Part shown: positions 7,093 through 13,649 of the stretch, one piece after another | Layout: each line of letters opens with the position of its first letter | How positions within the stretch are numbered: position 1 is the first letter of the stretch | From: DAOMFB01 sp035519355 | GTDB taxonomy: Bacteria > Acidobacteriota > Thermoanaerobaculia > UBA5066 | Direction of reading: 5' to 3' | Length of the DNA: 13,649 nt | Assembly: GCA_035519355.1 (NCBI GenBank) | Contig: DATIWM010000348.1 | Location: 1 to 13,649 of the forward strand | Made by a program: the position numbers and the translations under genes | The notes under the pieces: generated by a model | Seen by the model: the letters and a program-made list of their open reading frames with translations, nothing else | Told to the model about the DNA's origin: nothing | Databases searched by the model: none

Positions 7093-7887
7093 ATGTCGAG
7101 CGCCGCGGCGCTTTCGGTCGGATCCCTCGAGGCGGGGGGAGGCGGCGGCCTCCCGGCCGACCTGAAGACCTTCGAATCGCTCGGCGTGAACGGGACCTCG
7201 GTGGCCACGGCGGTGACGACCCAGGAGGGGTCGGCCCTCACGGTCCTCCACGACCTCCCAGTGACCGTCGTCCGGGAGCAGCTTCGGGCCGCCCGGCAGG
7301 CCCCGCCCCCGAAGGCCGTCAAGGTGGGCCTCGTCACCACCGTCCCGGTCATCCGCCTCCTCGCGGCCGATCTGCCGGGTCTTCTGGTTCCGATCGTCGT
7401 CGACCCGGAAATGACGGGAAACGGCGAGCCGAGGCTCCTCCGGCAGACCTCCATTTCGGCCCTTGCCCGGGACCTCCTCCCGGCGGCGACGATCGTCACG
7501 CCGAACCTCGTCGAGGCTTCCGTCCTGGCCGGCTTCGCGATCCGCGGGGAGGCCGACGCGAAGCGCGCCGCCCGGGCGATCCAGCAGTTCGGGCCCCAGG
7601 CGGTCCTGATCAAGGGGCGGCAGGCCGAAGGGAATGTGATCGTCGACGGCCTGCTCGACGGGCGGACCTGGATGACATTCCGCCATCCTCGCCTCGGCGA
7701 TCGCCACCACCATGGAGCCGGCGCCACCCTCTCCGCGGCACTTACCGCCTATCTCGCTCTCGGCGAGACACTTCCGGACGCCGTCCGGATGGCCCTCGAC
7801 TATGTCCATCGGGCACTCGCCGCCGCCCCCGGCTTCGCCGCCGGCCTGGGGCCGCTCGGCCACCGGGATGCGGGATCGGTCGAATAA
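7093..7887 (+). CDS. thiD: Divergent ThiD-like HMP/HMP-phosphate kinase family protein (ribokinase fold)
   Basis: This 264-residue protein aligns along its length with ThiD, which phosphorylates hydroxymethylpyrimidine and its phosphate in thiamine synthesis. Recognisable segments are GGGLPADLKTFESLGVNGTS (17-36, cf. GGAGIQADLKTFxALGxYGxS), VVDPEM (102-107), IVTPNLVEA (134-142), AVLIKG (170-175) and HGAGATLSAAL (207-217). Several usual active-site positions differ. The HGTGC of ThiD is HGAGA here, so the catalytic cysteine is Ala211. The GSD near the N-terminus is GSL, and the VMxAKSG segment reads EMTGNGE. It may be a weakened kinase or have another substrate. ATG 7093 was chosen because the homology begins about 7 residues later; no strong SD is seen. 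It is the only plus-strand gene, divergent from the peroxiredoxin (76 bases) and convergent with the M1 gene (52 bases). Confidence 0.8.
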   Translation: MSSAAALSVGSLEAGGGGGLPADLKTFESLGVNGTSVATAVTTQEGSALTVLHDLPVTVVREQLRAARQAPPPKAVKVGLVTTVPVIRLLAADLPGLLVPIVVDPEMTGNGEPRLLRQTSISALARDLLPAATIVTPNLVEASVLAGFAIRGEADAKRAARAIQQFGPQAVLIKGRQAEGNVIVDGLLDGRTWMTFRHPRLGDRHHHGAGATLSAALTAYLALGETLPDAVRMALDYVHRALAAAPGFAAGLGPLGHRDAGSVE

Positions 7888-7939
7888 GGGCCCGGGACCC
7901 CGGAAGGACCTCGCGGAGAAGGTCGCCCCCCGCCCCTCT

Positions 7940-10300
7940 TCAGTCCCTCGTCAGAAGATCGAAATCGACATTCGCCTTCAGTCCGCGTGGTTTCTTCGGG
8001 GCGGCGATCTCTGTCTCGAGATGAATCGGTTTCGTGCCGACCAGCATGGCCGCGCCGATCCGGACGAATTGTCCCCTGTCGAACTCGGCGTAGATCGGGA
8101 CGAAGCTGCGGAAGTCATCGGGGACGCCGCTCTGGGAGAGGTCTCCGACGATCCGGAACCGGCCGGCACCGCCCTCCGCCACCTGAAAGCTCTCCCGCAG
8201 CTTCGGGATGTCGGTGCCGTCCACCCACTGGCGGAAGAACCACCCCAGATCTCTCCCCAACGAGGCGGGCAGGTGCGTCTCGGCGAGACGGCGGAAGTCG
8301 TCCGTCGTCGGACTCCGCGCTGCCCACTGCGCCGAGAAATCCTTCATCATGGCCACGAACCGGGTGTCGTGGTTCTTCTCCTTGGGCTCATACATCATCG
8401 CGCGGAGCATCTGGAGGATGAAGGCCCCCTTCTCGTACATCACGACCAATCCGGCTTCCGGCGCTTCAGACGTCTGCAGGCGGAACCCGAGCGACACGGG
8501 ACCCGCGTCACAGTTCCGGACGCGGGCGAGCCGCCCGCGGTCGAGAATCTTCTTCCGAGCCTTCTCCCAGAAGCTGCGGTTCCGCGCCGGCCCTTCGACG
8601 GCCCCGATGACGAGGGAAGTCGAGAACTCGGCAAACCCTTCCGACAGCCACTGATCCCTGTATGTGGCCCAGCCCACGTTGTGCCCCCACCACTGGTGGG
8701 CGAACTCGTGATAGCCGACGTTGTTGACGAAGTCCGTCGCCTCGCCGAGGCCCATGTCGACGACCCGCTCGAATGAAGTGATGAATGCCATGTACGGGAG
8801 GAAGATGAGCGAGGGCCAGCTCTGGCCAAAGCTCCACTGCGCCTGTTCGGAGATGGCAATGTCGTTGTCGGGAAGCGGGCCAAAATAGGCGACGCCGACC
8901 CTCGCGGCATTGATCCCGTCGGCCCGTACCGAATCGGAGTAGTGCTCTTTCTTTTCCTCCGTGTAGACCCGGATCCGGAATGAAGAGTCGGCGTCTTTCG
9001 ACTCGGACGACTTGAAAAGGCCGTAGTTGAAGCCGGCGACGCGGATCGGCCGCTCGGTGAGGAAGCGAAAAACCGCGGTATCGCCTTCCACGACCTTTTC
9101 GACGAGTCGGCCGACAGAAACGACCTCGTTTTTCTTCGGGACTCGATAGGTCAGGTCGAACTTCGCGACGTCGGTGAACGTGCCGAGGTTCGCGTACCAC
9201 GACTGCCGCGCTCTCACCGCGTAGATGTCGATCCCCACGTCCTCGAGCACCCGGTCTCCTTCATAGGCGATGCGAAGGCGCACCTCTTCGCCGCGGCCGG
9301 GGGCGCTCGGGAAGAGGACGGCGGCGTCGCCGTCCTCGTCGTCCTTCCCCTGCTGGAAGACAAGGGGCTCCGGCGGCCCGCCGGCCGGAATCCGCTCCGC
9401 CTTCTTCATCCTCAGCTTCGGGTAGAGATTCAGTCGAAGAAGACGGAGACTCTCGCGGAGGACGCGGAATCGCACGGTGGTGGTGCCCGAGAGGTCCCGA
9501 TTTCGGCGGATCCGCGTCTCCACTTCGTAATTCAGGGCGTCGACGTCCGGCGTGAACAGCTCCGGCGCCCCGCCGTTCTTCGGCGTACTCGCGTACCAGA
9601 AGCCTCCTCGCACGTCGTGAATCACATCCAGCGCCGTGGTCTCCGTGCCGAAGTCCTGGTGGAAGCCCGATGTCGGAAGGCCGCGCGGGTCGAAGACCGC
9701 GAGCGCCGGCGGAAGTCCTTCCCCGTCGAAATAGGCCATGAAGACGCCGCGCTCTTTCGGACTTCCTTCCAGGAGATCGGCGAGGAGCCGCAGGTGGACG
9801 TTCTTCCTGAGCTCCTTTCTCTCGACCTTCAGAAACCTCTCGTAGAGGTCCGCGAGGCGCGCCGGCGATTCATGGACGACCGCGCCTCCCTTCTTCGAGA
9901 GATCGGCCATCGCGTCGTCCGTGAAGAGGAAGACGGCCGACTCGAACGCGGACGAGAGCGTCCTGAGCGCCGCGTCGCCCGTCCGGAGCGCGAGATGCCG
10001 GCGTTCGTTCTCGGTCGAGGGCGTGAGCTGCAGCCGGCCCTTGCCGACGAAGACACCTCCGACGACCCGGGCCCCGAGAGGGGCCAGGGGAAAGAAGGCC
10101 CCCGAATGAAACTCGAAACGGAAGGCGTCGCGCTCGAGGACCACCCCGCCCACGTCGATCCCCGCCGCGTCCGGCCGCCGGCTCATCAGAGCCTCGAGCG
10201 TGATCTCGTCGGCCTTCGAACCGCTCGCTGCGCCGGCCAGAAGGACGGCGGCGAACACCAAGGCGGCGGCCCCCAGGGGCCGCCCGGGGCGAATACGCAT
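7940..10300 (-). CDS. Exported M1-family metallopeptidase (gluzincin) with long N-terminal region
   Basis: This 786-residue protein has a signal peptide at 1-30 (basic RIRPGR, hydrophobic AAALVFAAVLLAG). The zinc site is complete: HEFAH at 531-535, with the third ligand Glu554 in WLSEGFAEF 19 residues after His535, the HExxH-x18-E spacing of family M1. Tyr622 in VVMYEKGAFIL fits the transition-state tyrosine. An M1-like beta domain runs from about 250 to 425. Residues 31-250 precede it and were not recognised as a known domain. The exopeptidase motif GAMEN expected before the zinc site is absent; at that place the protein reads WPSLIFLPYMAF (495-506). It is probably a periplasmic or surface peptidase, but aminopeptidase activity is not assured. 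ATG 10298-10300 starts the signal peptide; the SD is weak (AGGGGG). Counted GC in 9061-9180 is 57 percent, clearly below neighbours. Confidence 0.9.
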   Translation of the reverse strand: MRIRPGRPLGAAALVFAAVLLAGAASGSKADEITLEALMSRRPDAAGIDVGGVVLERDAFRFEFHSGAFFPLAPLGARVVGGVFVGKGRLQLTPSTENERRHLALRTGDAALRTLSSAFESAVFLFTDDAMADLSKKGGAVVHESPARLADLYERFLKVERKELRKNVHLRLLADLLEGSPKERGVFMAYFDGEGLPPALAVFDPRGLPTSGFHQDFGTETTALDVIHDVRGGFWYASTPKNGGAPELFTPDVDALNYEVETRIRRNRDLSGTTTVRFRVLRESLRLLRLNLYPKLRMKKAERIPAGGPPEPLVFQQGKDDEDGDAAVLFPSAPGRGEEVRLRIAYEGDRVLEDVGIDIYAVRARQSWYANLGTFTDVAKFDLTYRVPKKNEVVSVGRLVEKVVEGDTAVFRFLTERPIRVAGFNYGLFKSSESKDADSSFRIRVYTEEKKEHYSDSVRADGINAARVGVAYFGPLPDNDIAISEQAQWSFGQSWPSLIFLPYMAFITSFERVVDMGLGEATDFVNNVGYHEFAHQWWGHNVGWATYRDQWLSEGFAEFSTSLVIGAVEGPARNRSFWEKARKKILDRGRLARVRNCDAGPVSLGFRLQTSEAPEAGLVVMYEKGAFILQMLRAMMYEPKEKNHDTRFVAMMKDFSAQWAARSPTTDDFRRLAETHLPASLGRDLGWFFRQWVDGTDIPKLRESFQVAEGGAGRFRIVGDLSQSGVPDDFRSFVPIYAEFDRGQFVRIGAAMLVGTKPIHLETEIAAPKKPRGLKANVDFDLLTRD

Positions 10301-10344
10301 CGAGGAGCCCCCTACTCTGGTTTCGAAGCTAGCATGAACGCCCG

Positions 10345-10361
10345 GCGGCCCGCCCGGCCGC
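10345..10361 (-). terminator. GC-rich hairpin just after the MBL-fold gene
   Basis: On the minus strand GCGGCC and GGCCGC flank a 5-base loop, starting 5 bases after the TAG of the MBL-fold gene. No T run follows, so it is at best a weak terminator or an mRNA 3-prime-end stabiliser. It separates the beta-oxidation-linked genes from the M1 gene. Confidence 0.25.
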
Positions 10362-10366
10362 GAAGG

Positions 10367-11329
10367 CTAGGCGGCGATCAGCCGGTACGTGTCCCGAAGG
10401 GGGCCGGCCCTCTTCTCGACCCGCTTCTCGTCCTCGAGGTACATCAGGAAACCGAGAATTTCCGAATAGGCGAGGAAGACGTTGACCGCCTTGACCGTCG
10501 GGAAGACGGCCACGACGAGGTCGCGCACCGTCATCGGTCGGCCGGCCAGAAGGCGCTCGATCTGGCGGATCCGGAGAGCGTACTTCCTCCGGACCATCTC
10601 CCGGTGAGCCGGATAGTCCGGGATCGCCCGGCCGTGACCCGTCAGGAGCGCCGACTTCGCGTTGGAGACCCCGACGGCGTCCAGCGTCTCGAAGTAGCGT
10701 GAAACGCTCCGGAACGCCTCGCCGGGGCGCTCCGGGTCCTCGTCCACGATGGCGTTCGGGGTGATGTCGCGGAGGACGGTGTCCCCCGTGAAGAGGACGC
10801 CCGCTTCCGGAATCTCGAAGGTGAGGCTCCCCGGCGTGTGGCCCGGAGTCGACCGCACGACGACCGACCAGCCGTCGCCGCCAAGCGTCTCGCCTCCCCG
10901 AAGCTCGTCCCACCCCGCGAGCGGCGCCGCGAAGTGGTCGACGTGACTGACCGAGACCATCATGAGGAGGCGGGACCCGAGGCCGAAGTCCGCGCGCGCG
11001 AGGCTGTCGAGAAGGAGCTTCGCGTTCCGGCGCATCCGGAACTGTCCGCGGTCGAGGATTCCGCCGAAGAGCCGCGCCCGGGAGCGGTCGGCAACCCTCT
11101 GTGCGAGGCCGAAGTGGTCCTGGTGGCCGTGCGTCAGGAGGACCCTCTCGATGTCGGCCACCTTCAGCCCCGCCCGCGCGAGTCCGGCCTCGAGCGCCTC
11201 CCACGCCTCGCCCGTCAGCGGGCCGGTGTCGACGAGCGTCACCGGCTCTCTGGTCACCAGATGCACGTTCACCGGACCCACCGGAAACGGGGTGGGAACC
11301 GGGATGGTGTGGATCGGGACCGCGCTCAT
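10367..11329 (-). CDS. MBL-fold metallo-hydrolase (LACTB2/glyoxalase II-like) with C-terminal helical domain
   Basis: This 320-residue cytoplasmic protein has the full metallo-beta-lactamase-fold metal set. Visible ligands are His67, His69, Asp71 and His72 in THGHQDHFG, His164 in TPGHTPGS, Asp183 in FTGDT and His232 in GHG. The C-terminal part (about 245-320), with RIRQIERLLAGRPMTVRDLVV, resembles the winged-helix extension of LACTB2-type hydrolases. Members cleave thioesters, lactones or phosphodiesters, so the substrate cannot be named. The ATG at 11327-11329 fits the start of the fold (HTIPVPTPFPVGPVNVHLV), but no Shine-Dalgarno precedes it; the frame is open upstream into the acyl-CoA dehydrogenase gene, so the start is not fully certain. 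It lies 73 bases after that gene on the same strand. An acyl-CoA-thioester role linked to beta-oxidation is possible but only an inference. Confidence 0.88.
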   Translation of the reverse strand: MSAVPIHTIPVPTPFPVGPVNVHLVTREPVTLVDTGPLTGEAWEALEAGLARAGLKVADIERVLLTHGHQDHFGLAQRVADRSRARLFGGILDRGQFRMRRNAKLLLDSLARADFGLGSRLLMMVSVSHVDHFAAPLAGWDELRGGETLGGDGWSVVVRSTPGHTPGSLTFEIPEAGVLFTGDTVLRDITPNAIVDEDPERPGEAFRSVSRYFETLDAVGVSNAKSALLTGHGRAIPDYPAHREMVRRKYALRIRQIERLLAGRPMTVRDLVVAVFPTVKAVNVFLAYSEILGFLMYLEDEKRVEKRAGPLRDTYRLIAA

Positions 11330-11402
11330 GGAGACGGGGCGAGGGGGGCGCGAACCCGGTGCGGCAGAGTGAGCCGACGGACGTCGCACCCCCCGAGTCT
11401 GA

Positions 11403-13187
11403 TCAACTCCAGAGATCGTAGGGATAGCCTCCCGACTCGTAGACACGGTCGCTGATGGACGTGGTCACTCCGTCGCGGTTCCGGTCGAGCGCTTTCAGGT
11501 TCCCGACCATCCGGTGGAGGGCGTGGTGGCAGAACCAGCGGGCGATCTCGATCTCCCCCGCCGCCTTCTCCTCCCCCTTCTTCGCGATCGAGGCCGTCAC
11601 GCGCGAGAGGACGGCGATCTGCGCGTAGAGGTCGATGACGACGTCGGCGAGCCGCTCGTGCTGGTACTCGCGGTCGACGACCTTCTTGCCGTGCTTGCGG
11701 AGGATCGTCTCGGCGGCGTTCGCGAAGACGCCCGCGTACTTCCCGACCTGGTCGGCCTCGGGCGCGAGCGCCGGGTGGACCTTCGTCAGCCGGTCCTGGG
11801 TGATGACGCCCTTCATCCGCTTCCGGCCGTACCCGGTCAGGACGCCGCGCTCGCGGAGCGGGCTCTTCAGGGCCTGCTGGACCTCCTTGAGCTGGTCGCC
11901 GAGCTCCTTGAAGCCGGAGAGGGCGATCAGCATCCGGAGAATCTCGTTCGTCCCCTCGAAGATCATGTTGATCCGGCTGTCGCGCAGGGCGCGGCCGTAG
12001 GGGTACTCGTTCATGAAGCCGTTGCCGCCCGCGATCTGGAGGGCGTCGTTGATGTTCTGCCAGAGCACCTCGGTGCCGAAGACCTTGCAGCAGGCCCCTT
12101 CGAGCGAGTAGTCCACGCCCTCCCGGTCGATGAGCCCCGCCGTGAGGTAGCTCATGGATTCGATGGCGTACGTGTTCGCCGTCATCCGGGCGAACTTGTG
12201 GCGGATCATCTCGAAGTCGGCGATCCGGGTCCGGAACTGGCGGCGCTGGATGGCGTGCTCGGCCGCGAGCCGGATCATCATCTTCGAGCCGCCGACGGCG
12301 CCCGCGCCGAGCGACGTCCGGCCGGTGTTCAGCGTTTCGAGGGCCACCTTGAAGCCCCGCCCCTTGCCGCCGATCAGGTTGAAGGCGGGGACGCGGCAGT
12401 TCTCGAGGATGATCTGGCAGGTCGAGGAGGCGCAGAGCCCCAGCTTCTTCTCCTCGGCGCCCCGCGAGAGGCCGGGCAGCGTGCCGTCCGGGTTCGTGAC
12501 GACCGCGAAGCAGACGATCTCCTTCTGAGGGTCCTTCCCCTCGGCGCTCCCGGGGATCCGGGCGAAGACCGAAAAGAAGCTCGCGAAGCCGCCGTTCGAG
12601 ATCCACTGCTTCGTCCCGTTCAGGACGTACTCGTCGCTCTTCTCGTCGTAGACCGCCGTCGTCTTGAGGGAGCCGGCGTCGGAGCCCGCCTCGGGCTCGG
12701 TCAGGCAGAAGGCGCCGACGAGCTTTCCGGTGGCGAGGTCGGGCAGCCACTTCTTCTTCTGCTCGTCGGTGCCGAAGAGGAGGAGGGGCTTGATGCCGAT
12801 CGACTGGTGCGCGCCGATGACGATCGAGGCCGAGGCGTCGAGAACGCCGATCACCTCCATCATCCGGCAGTACGCGGCGGCGCTGAAGCCGCTTCCGCCG
12901 TACTCCTCTGGGATCGTCATGCCGAGGACGCCGAGCTCACCCATCGCCTGGACGGCCTCGCGCGGGAAAAAGTGCTCGCGGTCGATCTTCTCGGAGTCGA
13001 TGTGGGCCGCGTCGAACTCCGTGTAGGCCTCGCTGAAGGCGGCCACGGTCTCCTGGACGTCCGGAGGAATCTCCGGGAACGGGAAGACCATCTCTTCCAG
13101 GAACTCTCCCTGGAAGAGCGCTTTCAGGAAAGACGGGGCCTCGGTCGCGGCGGGCGGCTCGGCGACGGCGGGCTTGCTGCTGTCCAT
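11403..13187 (-). CDS. Acyl-CoA dehydrogenase, VLCAD/ACAD9 type
   Basis: This FAD enzyme catalyses the first step of beta-oxidation, making trans-2-enoyl-CoA and passing electrons to ETF. The 594-residue length, about 200 longer than short- and medium-chain enzymes, matches the VLCAD/ACAD9 group with its extra C-terminal helical domain (about 430-594). Visible motifs are IPEEYGGSG (92-100), LTEPEAGSDAGS (162-173), GTKQWISNGG (191-200), IAGGNGFMNEYPYGRALRD (385-403) and IFEGTNEILR (409-418), where Glu411 is the expected catalytic base. ATG 13185-13187 is preferred to an ATG 18 bases upstream because GGAGGAG stands 6 bases before it. It follows the hydroxyacyl-CoA dehydrogenase by 19 bases, surely the same operon, and both belong to fatty acid oxidation. 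In human VLCAD this C-terminal part attaches to membrane; whether it does so here is not visible. Confidence 0.95.
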   Translation of the reverse strand: MDSSKPAVAEPPAATEAPSFLKALFQGEFLEEMVFPFPEIPPDVQETVAAFSEAYTEFDAAHIDSEKIDREHFFPREAVQAMGELGVLGMTIPEEYGGSGFSAAAYCRMMEVIGVLDASASIVIGAHQSIGIKPLLLFGTDEQKKKWLPDLATGKLVGAFCLTEPEAGSDAGSLKTTAVYDEKSDEYVLNGTKQWISNGGFASFFSVFARIPGSAEGKDPQKEIVCFAVVTNPDGTLPGLSRGAEEKKLGLCASSTCQIILENCRVPAFNLIGGKGRGFKVALETLNTGRTSLGAGAVGGSKMMIRLAAEHAIQRRQFRTRIADFEMIRHKFARMTANTYAIESMSYLTAGLIDREGVDYSLEGACCKVFGTEVLWQNINDALQIAGGNGFMNEYPYGRALRDSRINMIFEGTNEILRMLIALSGFKELGDQLKEVQQALKSPLRERGVLTGYGRKRMKGVITQDRLTKVHPALAPEADQVGKYAGVFANAAETILRKHGKKVVDREYQHERLADVVIDLYAQIAVLSRVTASIAKKGEEKAAGEIEIARWFCHHALHRMVGNLKALDRNRDGVTTSISDRVYESGGYPYDLWS

Positions 13188-13193
13188 GACTCT

Positions 13194-13200
13194 CTCCTCC
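13194..13200 (-). promoter_or_regulatory. Shine-Dalgarno site GGAGGAG of the acyl-CoA dehydrogenase gene
   Basis: The minus strand reads GGAGGAG with 6 bases to ATG 13187. It argues for that start over the ATG at 13205, which would place this site inside the coding region. Confidence 0.7.
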
Positions 13201-13206
13201 GGCATC

Positions 13207-13649
13207 TCAATCGTTGAAGAACTTCCGGCCCGTGCGGGCGTAATCGGCCAGGAGCGGTGCGGGCCTGAAGCGCGGTCCCTTCTCGGAAGCGAGCTTCAGG
13301 AGCCCGTCGACGATCACGGCGGCGCCGACGGCGTCGGCGTACGCGCAGAGCCCGCCGCGGAAGGGCGGGAACCCGGTTCCGAAGATCATCGCGAGGTCGA
13401 GCCGGGCCGGGCTCTCGACGATCCCTTCGGCGAGGCAGAAGGCGGCCTCGTTGACCATGGGCCAGACGAGGCGCCGGACGATCTCCTCGGGCGGGGCGTC
13501 CGGGCCCGGGGGCGCGGACAGGCCGAGATCGGCATATGCCGACGGATCGGGCCCCTTCCGGTGGTCGCCCTCGTAGACATAGAAGCCCTTCTTCGCCTTT
13601 CGGCCCAGGCGCCCGGTCCCGAGGAGCTTCGAGAAGGCCGGATCGGTCG
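13207..13649 (-). CDS. 3-hydroxyacyl-CoA dehydrogenase / multifunctional fatty acid oxidation protein, C-terminal end
   Basis: The frame is open from the right window edge to TGA at 13207-13209, giving about 147 residues of the C-terminus only. The segment TGRLGRKAKKGFYVYEG is the usual signature at the start of the second C-terminal 3HCDH helical domain of FadB/FadJ-type proteins. It is followed by MVNEAAFCLAEGIVESPARLD and AMIFGTGFPPFRGG, which match the terminal domain of these proteins. FadB/FadJ combine enoyl-CoA hydratase and NAD-dependent 3-hydroxyacyl-CoA dehydrogenase activity, the second and third steps of beta-oxidation. The NAD-binding and hydratase parts lie outside the window, so the number of domains and a gene symbol cannot be settled. 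It is 19 bases upstream of the acyl-CoA dehydrogenase gene and in the same operon. Confidence 0.92.
   Translation of the reverse strand, partial: TDPAFSKLLGTGRLGRKAKKGFYVYEGDHRKGPDPSAYADLGLSAPPGPDAPPEEIVRRLVWPMVNEAAFCLAEGIVESPARLDLAMIFGTGFPPFRGGLCAYADAVGAAVIVDGLLKLASEKGPRFRPAPLLADYARTGRKFFND

Noticed and set aside
7017..7727. N-terminal extension of the peroxiredoxin by 237 residues
   Set aside because: It is antisense to the thiD-like gene, has no homology, and GGAGG precedes the ATG at 7016.
7888..7939. Bidirectional terminator between the convergent thiD-like and M1 genes
   Set aside because: Only a 5-bp GACCT/AGGTC pairing with an 8-base loop was seen, and no T run follows it on either strand.
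11514..13217. Long plus-strand open frame opposite the acyl-CoA dehydrogenase gene (567 codons)
   Set aside because: It shows no recognisable motif and biased Leu/Val/Arg/Asp/Glu content, and it lies fully antisense to a clear dehydrogenase.
1..13649. CRISPR arrays, tRNA or rRNA genes, insertion sequences, phage or defence genes
   Set aside because: Looked for on both strands; no regularly spaced repeats, terminal inverted repeats, tRNA-like segments, transposase or nuclease motifs were recognised.

Overview
The window is ordinary-looking, gene-dense, GC-rich bacterial chromosome with eleven protein genes. Ten are on the minus strand and one, a ThiD-like kinase, is on the plus strand. No RNA gene, CRISPR array, insertion sequence, integrase, phage gene or attachment site was found. 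No gap between genes exceeds about 90 bases. High GC, several exported metazoan-style peptidases (S10, M1, VPS10/BNR), a fatty-acid oxidation cluster and RsbW-type signalling suggest an aerobic, peptide- and lipid-using heterotroph, perhaps Acidobacteriota (Thermoanaerobaculia-like). That assignment is inference; nothing in the window fixes the taxon.

Right part (13649 to 10367, minus strand): the C-terminal end of a multifunctional 3-hydroxyacyl-CoA dehydrogenase, a VLCAD-type acyl-CoA dehydrogenase 19 bases downstream, and an MBL-fold hydrolase. The first two are consecutive beta-oxidation enzymes. Middle (10300 to 7093): an exported M1-family metallopeptidase that is visibly less GC-rich where counted, then a convergent, divergent-sequence ThiD homologue on the plus strand.

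Left part (7016 to 1, minus strand): a same-strand run of seven genes. In order these are a BCP-type peroxiredoxin with a histone-H1-like basic tail, a membrane-anchored TPR-like protein, phosphopentomutase DeoB, an RsbW-type ATP-binding protein, a cysteine-synthase-family PLP enzyme joined to it by an ATGA overlap, an exported S10 serine carboxypeptidase with a TTG start, and an exported BNR-repeat protein cut by the window edge. Gaps run from -4 to 90 bases, so several of these genes may be co-transcribed. A possible extended -10 promoter lies just upstream of the peroxiredoxin.

No new multi-gene system was recognised. The points most worth a second look are the peroxiredoxin with its Lys/Arg/Ala tail, the ThiD-like protein lacking the usual catalytic cysteine, the coupling of an anti-sigma-type kinase to a PLP enzyme, and the M1 protein with no GAMEN motif and a long N-terminal region.
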